From: Litoreibacter janthinus | Lineage (GTDB): Bacteria > Pseudomonadota > Alphaproteobacteria > Rhodobacterales > Rhodobacteraceae | DNA length: 64,000 bases | Direction of reading: 5' to 3' | NCBI RefSeq assembly: GCF_900111945.1 | Contig: NZ_FOYO01000001.1 | Coordinates: 1,185,751-1,249,750 of the forward strand | Part shown: positions 61,318 through 64,000 of the stretch, one piece after another | How the letters are laid out: every line of letters begins with the position of its first letter | Numbering within the stretch: position 1 is the first letter of the stretch | The notes under the pieces: model-generated | What the model was told of the DNA's origin: nothing | Database searches by the model: none | Seen by the model: the letters and a program-made list of their open reading frames with translations, nothing else | Position numbers and translations under genes: made by a program

Positions 61318-62844
61318 ATGTTACTGCAAACGAATTTTCAGGTTTCCGAGACGCGCGCATTTTTTGAAATGCTACGTGAGGAAATGCAAAAAACGCCGGA
61401 AGCCGAGGTCGGAACCCTCACCGAAACAGCGAGCTTTACCAAGATTCTGGATATCGCCGATATTATCCGCGCTCAACTCCACGATATCGGAAGCGACCGC
61501 GATGCAGTCGTCGCCATCTGTGCCGAGAAAAGCCCGCATAGTGTTGCAGCAATTCTGGGCGTGCTGTCGAGCGGACTGGCCTACGCGCCGCTGGACCCAA
61601 GCCATCCCGATACACGGTTGACCAGCATTCTGGACGATCTGGCTCCACCTGTACTGATCGTGGATGACGCAACCCGCAGCCGGTTCGAAGTTTGGGCCCG
61701 ACGGAGTGGAACGCAGTTGCTGACTTTTTCCGAGCTGCCCAAAACTGTGCCGCCCGTACCAGTGGCTTCGGGTGCTCAACGGTCATTGGCTGCTGTTTTG
61801 CACACGTCTGGCTCGACTGGAAAACCCAAGCGCGTTTTGATCGAGGCCCCTGCGCTCGACGCGTTTCAAAGCTGGGTTGTTGGTGAGATCAGCATCGACA
61901 TCGACGACTGTGTTCTCAGCCATGCACCCTTTGCGTTCGATCTGTCTTTCCTCGACATTTTCGCATCCCTTGCAGGAGGAGCCTGCCTAGCTCTGGCAGA
62001 CACAAAAACTGCCCGCAACGGCCCGAAACTGGTCGAGATGATGCAGCAGCACAATGTCACCATCTGGCACTCTGCCCCTTCTGCCTTAAAACTGGTGGCC
62101 GAGGCCGCATGCGAACTCACATTGCCTCAAGTGCGTTGCGTTTTGTTTGCTGGCGAACCGATGCAGAGCCGCCTCCTCAGGCAGCTGTTCCGCATCTTTC
62201 CGAATGCTCGGTTTATCAACATCTACGGATGCACCGAGACCAACGACACCTTCTTTTACGACGTGCCGCGTATCGACACGCCTGACCCGCTGCCGCTCGG
62301 CCGCAAGCTTCCCTATGTCGACTATATTCTCGTGGACAATGCTGACATGCCCGTTTCCGGCGAAGGGCAGGGCGAGCTATGGGTGCGTTGCCCGACCATG
62401 ATGCGCGGCTATAGCGATCAACAACTGACCGCGAAGGCGACAGGGTGGCGCGATGGCGTAGGATACTACCGCACTGGCGATATGGTCCGCCGCGATGCGA
62501 ATGGCATGGTCCACTTCATCGGTCGTAACGACACGATTGTAAAACTAAGCGGCGTGCGTGTGGATCTGAACGAAATCGAGGCCTGCTTGCAGGCCCACCC
62601 CTTAGTTGATGAGGCAGCTGCCTATGTCGATAAATCCGGGGACACGGCGGTACTGAACGCTTTTGTCTCAAGCAAATCTGATGAGCTCAACAGTATCGAT
62701 CTGCGGCTCTATCTGATGAAGCGGCTTCCGACGGCCGCCATCCCACGAAAGTTCACGATCTCCATTCAGGAGGTTCCGAAAAACTCTAACGGGAAGGCAT
62801 GCAGACGCATGCTGGAACAACAACTCGTCGAAACCCAAACATAG
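61318..62844 (+). CDS. Stand-alone adenylation enzyme (amino-acid:carrier-protein ligase)
   Basis: A 508-aa AMP-forming ligase with NRPS adenylation-domain motifs: A3 LHTSGSTGKPKRV (about residue 162), A4 APFAFDLSFLDIF, A5 NIYGCTETN, A7 YYRTGDMVRRD, A8 GRNDTIVKLSGVRVDLNEIE, A10 NSNGKACRR with Lys. The Asp of the FDLS segment fits binding of an alpha-amino group, so an amino acid is the likely substrate. It should load the carrier protein encoded next. Similar to PltF/RedM/PigI-type prolyl ligases in size and neighbours. The specificity pocket cannot be assigned reliably by eye. Preceded by AACGAGGAAA. Confidence 0.88.
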   Translation: MLLQTNFQVSETRAFFEMLREEMQKTPEAEVGTLTETASFTKILDIADIIRAQLHDIGSDRDAVVAICAEKSPHSVAAILGVLSSGLAYAPLDPSHPDTRLTSILDDLAPPVLIVDDATRSRFEVWARRSGTQLLTFSELPKTVPPVPVASGAQRSLAAVLHTSGSTGKPKRVLIEAPALDAFQSWVVGEISIDIDDCVLSHAPFAFDLSFLDIFASLAGGACLALADTKTARNGPKLVEMMQQHNVTIWHSAPSALKLVAEAACELTLPQVRCVLFAGEPMQSRLLRQLFRIFPNARFINIYGCTETNDTFFYDVPRIDTPDPLPLGRKLPYVDYILVDNADMPVSGEGQGELWVRCPTMMRGYSDQQLTAKATGWRDGVGYYRTGDMVRRDANGMVHFIGRNDTIVKLSGVRVDLNEIEACLQAHPLVDEAAAYVDKSGDTAVLNAFVSSKSDELNSIDLRLYLMKRLPTAAIPRKFTISIQEVPKNSNGKACRRMLEQQLVETQT

Positions 62845-62866
62845 CTTTACTTACAGGAGATTACCT

Positions 62867-63121
62867 ATGTCTTACACAACTCTACGCTCGTTCATTTCCG
62901 AGGAATTTGCACCGGATATTAGCCCGGAAAATCTGTCTGACGATCTTGATCTGATCGAAACTGGGATCGTCGACAGCCTCGGCGTGCTCAAGCTGATCGC
63001 CTTTCTGGAAGGCGAGTTCGACCTGAATATTACGCCGGATGAATTGGACGCGGACCTGTATCGTACGATCGGTCTGATCGAGGCCATGATCACCAGCAAG
63101 CAGATGAAAGTGGCCGTCTAA
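62867..63121 (+). CDS. Peptidyl/acyl carrier protein
   Basis: An 84-aa carrier protein. The phosphopantetheine attachment serine is Ser37 in LIETGIVDSLGVLKLIAFLEGEF, with the D-S-L motif. Similar in size and pattern to stand-alone prolyl carrier proteins (PltL/RedO type). CAGGAG stands nine bases before the ATG. Expected to be loaded by the transferase at 48503 and charged by the adenylation enzyme 22 bp upstream. Confidence 0.92.
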   Translation: MSYTTLRSFISEEFAPDISPENLSDDLDLIETGIVDSLGVLKLIAFLEGEFDLNITPDELDADLYRTIGLIEAMITSKQMKVAV

Positions 63122-63155
63122 GCAGACCACATGCCAACATAAAGGAGCGAAGGCC

Positions 63156-64000
63156 ATGAAACCTGACCAAACCGCTGCCGCGGTGATCGCGGGCAACCGT
63201 CCCGCTGAAGCAGACATGATTGCGTATTGGGAGGTCACGGATTCCGGCCTTCGCCCCAAAGCTGAAACTGTGGCCGTTCTGGCTGCACTTTCAGCGAATA
63301 CAAGCAACGTCGAGATGATGCGTAGCTTTGTAAGCTATATTCGAAAAACTTACCCACCGATTGCTCTCGACGGCTCTCCCCGTGCCGTGAATATCGTTGG
63401 CACCGGTGGCGGTAGGTCTACCTTCAACATCTCTACCACTGCCGCCTTCGTTGTGGCAGCCGCCGGTGGACGGGTGCTAAAATCGGGCTCGTCCGCCTAT
63501 TCCAGTTCCGTTGGTTCTGGTGATATTCTCAGCGCATTGGGCCTTGCCGGGTCTTCATGCGATGCCTTTACCGAAGACATGCTTGGCCACACTGGCATGG
63601 CTTTTGCATCCGCCACACGTTACGCGCCAATCTGCAAAAGGCTCGCGATCGCGGCGATGCCTTTGAACTTCAAAATAATCGGGCGATTTGTGAATGCTCT
63701 TGGGCCGATGATTTGCCCCTACGAAGTGCGCGGTAGCGTTGTAGGGACCTCAACTCTGGGGTTGTTCGATCATATGCACAAAATCTCCAGCAGCCTTGGG
63801 ATCGGGTCTTTGATCGTTCATTCCGAAGAGGGCGTGGATGAGTTGTTGAGCGTCGGAACAAACCGGTTTGTCAGCTCCGACAGCTCCGAGCCGCAAATGC
63901 TCTATCCCACGGACTTGGGGTTGCAGGACGGCGATATCGATGCCCTGACCGGGGGCGACTTACACATCAATCTGGCCATTATGAAAGATATTCTGCGCGG
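63156..64000 (+). CDS. TrpD-like phosphoribosyltransferase (partial, runs off window)
   Basis: About 281 residues are visible and the frame stays open to the end of the window. The fold family is that of anthranilate phosphoribosyltransferase: NIVGTGGGRSTFNISTTAAF (about residues 79-98) and FKIIGRFVNALGPMICP. Residues that bind the ribose-phosphate donor in TrpD are altered: GTGGD is GTGGG, and KHGNRS-type sequence is KSGSSAY. It may thus transfer another group or use another acceptor. AAAGGAG precedes the ATG, 34 bp after the carrier-protein stop, so it belongs to the same operon. Confidence 0.82.
   Translation, partial: MKPDQTAAAVIAGNRPAEADMIAYWEVTDSGLRPKAETVAVLAALSANTSNVEMMRSFVSYIRKTYPPIALDGSPRAVNIVGTGGGRSTFNISTTAAFVVAAAGGRVLKSGSSAYSSSVGSGDILSALGLAGSSCDAFTEDMLGHTGMAFASATRYAPICKRLAIAAMPLNFKIIGRFVNALGPMICPYEVRGSVVGTSTLGLFDHMHKISSSLGIGSLIVHSEEGVDELLSVGTNRFVSSDSSEPQMLYPTDLGLQDGDIDALTGGDLHINLAIMKDILR

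Noticed and set aside
1..64000. Search for tRNA, rRNA, CRISPR arrays, insertion sequences, phage genes and attachment sites.
   Set aside because: None was recognised. There are no transposase-like proteins, no regularly spaced repeats and no cloverleaf-like segments in the intergenic spaces. The holin-family name at 9889 is a family label in a stress operon, not a prophage sign.

Overview
The window looks like chromosomal DNA from a marine alphaproteobacterium of the Rhodobacteraceae (Roseobacter group). This rests on three things: a PhyR-NepR-EcfG general stress response with matching GGAAC-N16/17-CGTT promoters, a monomeric NADP isocitrate dehydrogenase with TRAP transporters, and the style of the operons. 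The placement is inferred from gene families; no rRNA or other marker gene is present. I see no tRNA, rRNA, CRISPR array, insertion sequence or prophage.

Layout. (1) 1-5.3 kb: the 3' end of glycogen phosphorylase, a GH13 alpha-glucosidase, a DUF202 membrane protein and a phospholipase-D-like protein. (2) 5.3-17 kb: a stress-response island. A HisKA_2-type kinase, EcfG sigma factor and NepR anti-sigma factor (54 aa) are read one way and PhyR the other, from two overlapping EcfG-type promoters. Around them lie small envelope and stress genes (Dps, DUF1328, DUF883, holin-like, two PLDc_N proteins, entericidin, a 24-aa membrane peptide, an AI-2E family permease, a PRC-barrel protein), many with their own EcfG-type promoter. 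A second ECF sigma/anti-sigma pair (SigK/RskA-like) follows. (3) 17.4-25.2 kb: a LuxR-type regulator and a reduced tad (Flp pilus) locus: flp, cpaE, cpaF, tadB, tadC, tadE-like, tadG-like.

(4) 25.4-35.7 kb: a catabolic region. A LacI regulator faces a phytanoyl-CoA-dioxygenase-family oxygenase. A GntR regulator and a Gfo/Idh/MocA oxidoreductase face an operon of LLM flavin monooxygenase, YdhF-like aldo/keto reductase, flavin reductase and TRAP transporter (DctQ, DctM, DctP). The three-enzyme set matches the sulfoquinovose monooxygenase (sulfo-SMO) pathway, here joined to a TRAP importer. (5) 35.7-46.7 kb: two MauG-like di-heme peroxidases, monomeric isocitrate dehydrogenase, an intradiol-dioxygenase-like Tat protein with a ferric-reductase-like membrane partner, a periplasmic amidohydrolase, an enolase-superfamily enzyme and a sulfatase.

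(6) 47-64 kb (runs off the end): what appears to be an unusual biosynthetic gene cluster. It holds a UbiX-like flavin prenyltransferase, an OmpR-type regulator, a phosphopantetheinyl transferase, a DUF1772 protein, a LolD/LolE-type ABC exporter with a LolA-like protein and a beta-barrel, a second two-component system and a transglutaminase-like protein. A biosynthetic operon follows: orphan ectoine-synthase-like protein, a ketoacyl-synthase homologue with Cys replaced by Glu, an intact ketoacyl synthase, an acyl-CoA dehydrogenase, a stand-alone adenylation enzyme, a carrier protein and a divergent TrpD-like transferase. An adenylation enzyme, a dehydrogenase and a carrier protein are also the enzymes that make pyrrolyl-carrier-protein starters from proline. 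I do not recognise the whole combination as a known pathway. It is the best candidate here for an undescribed system.
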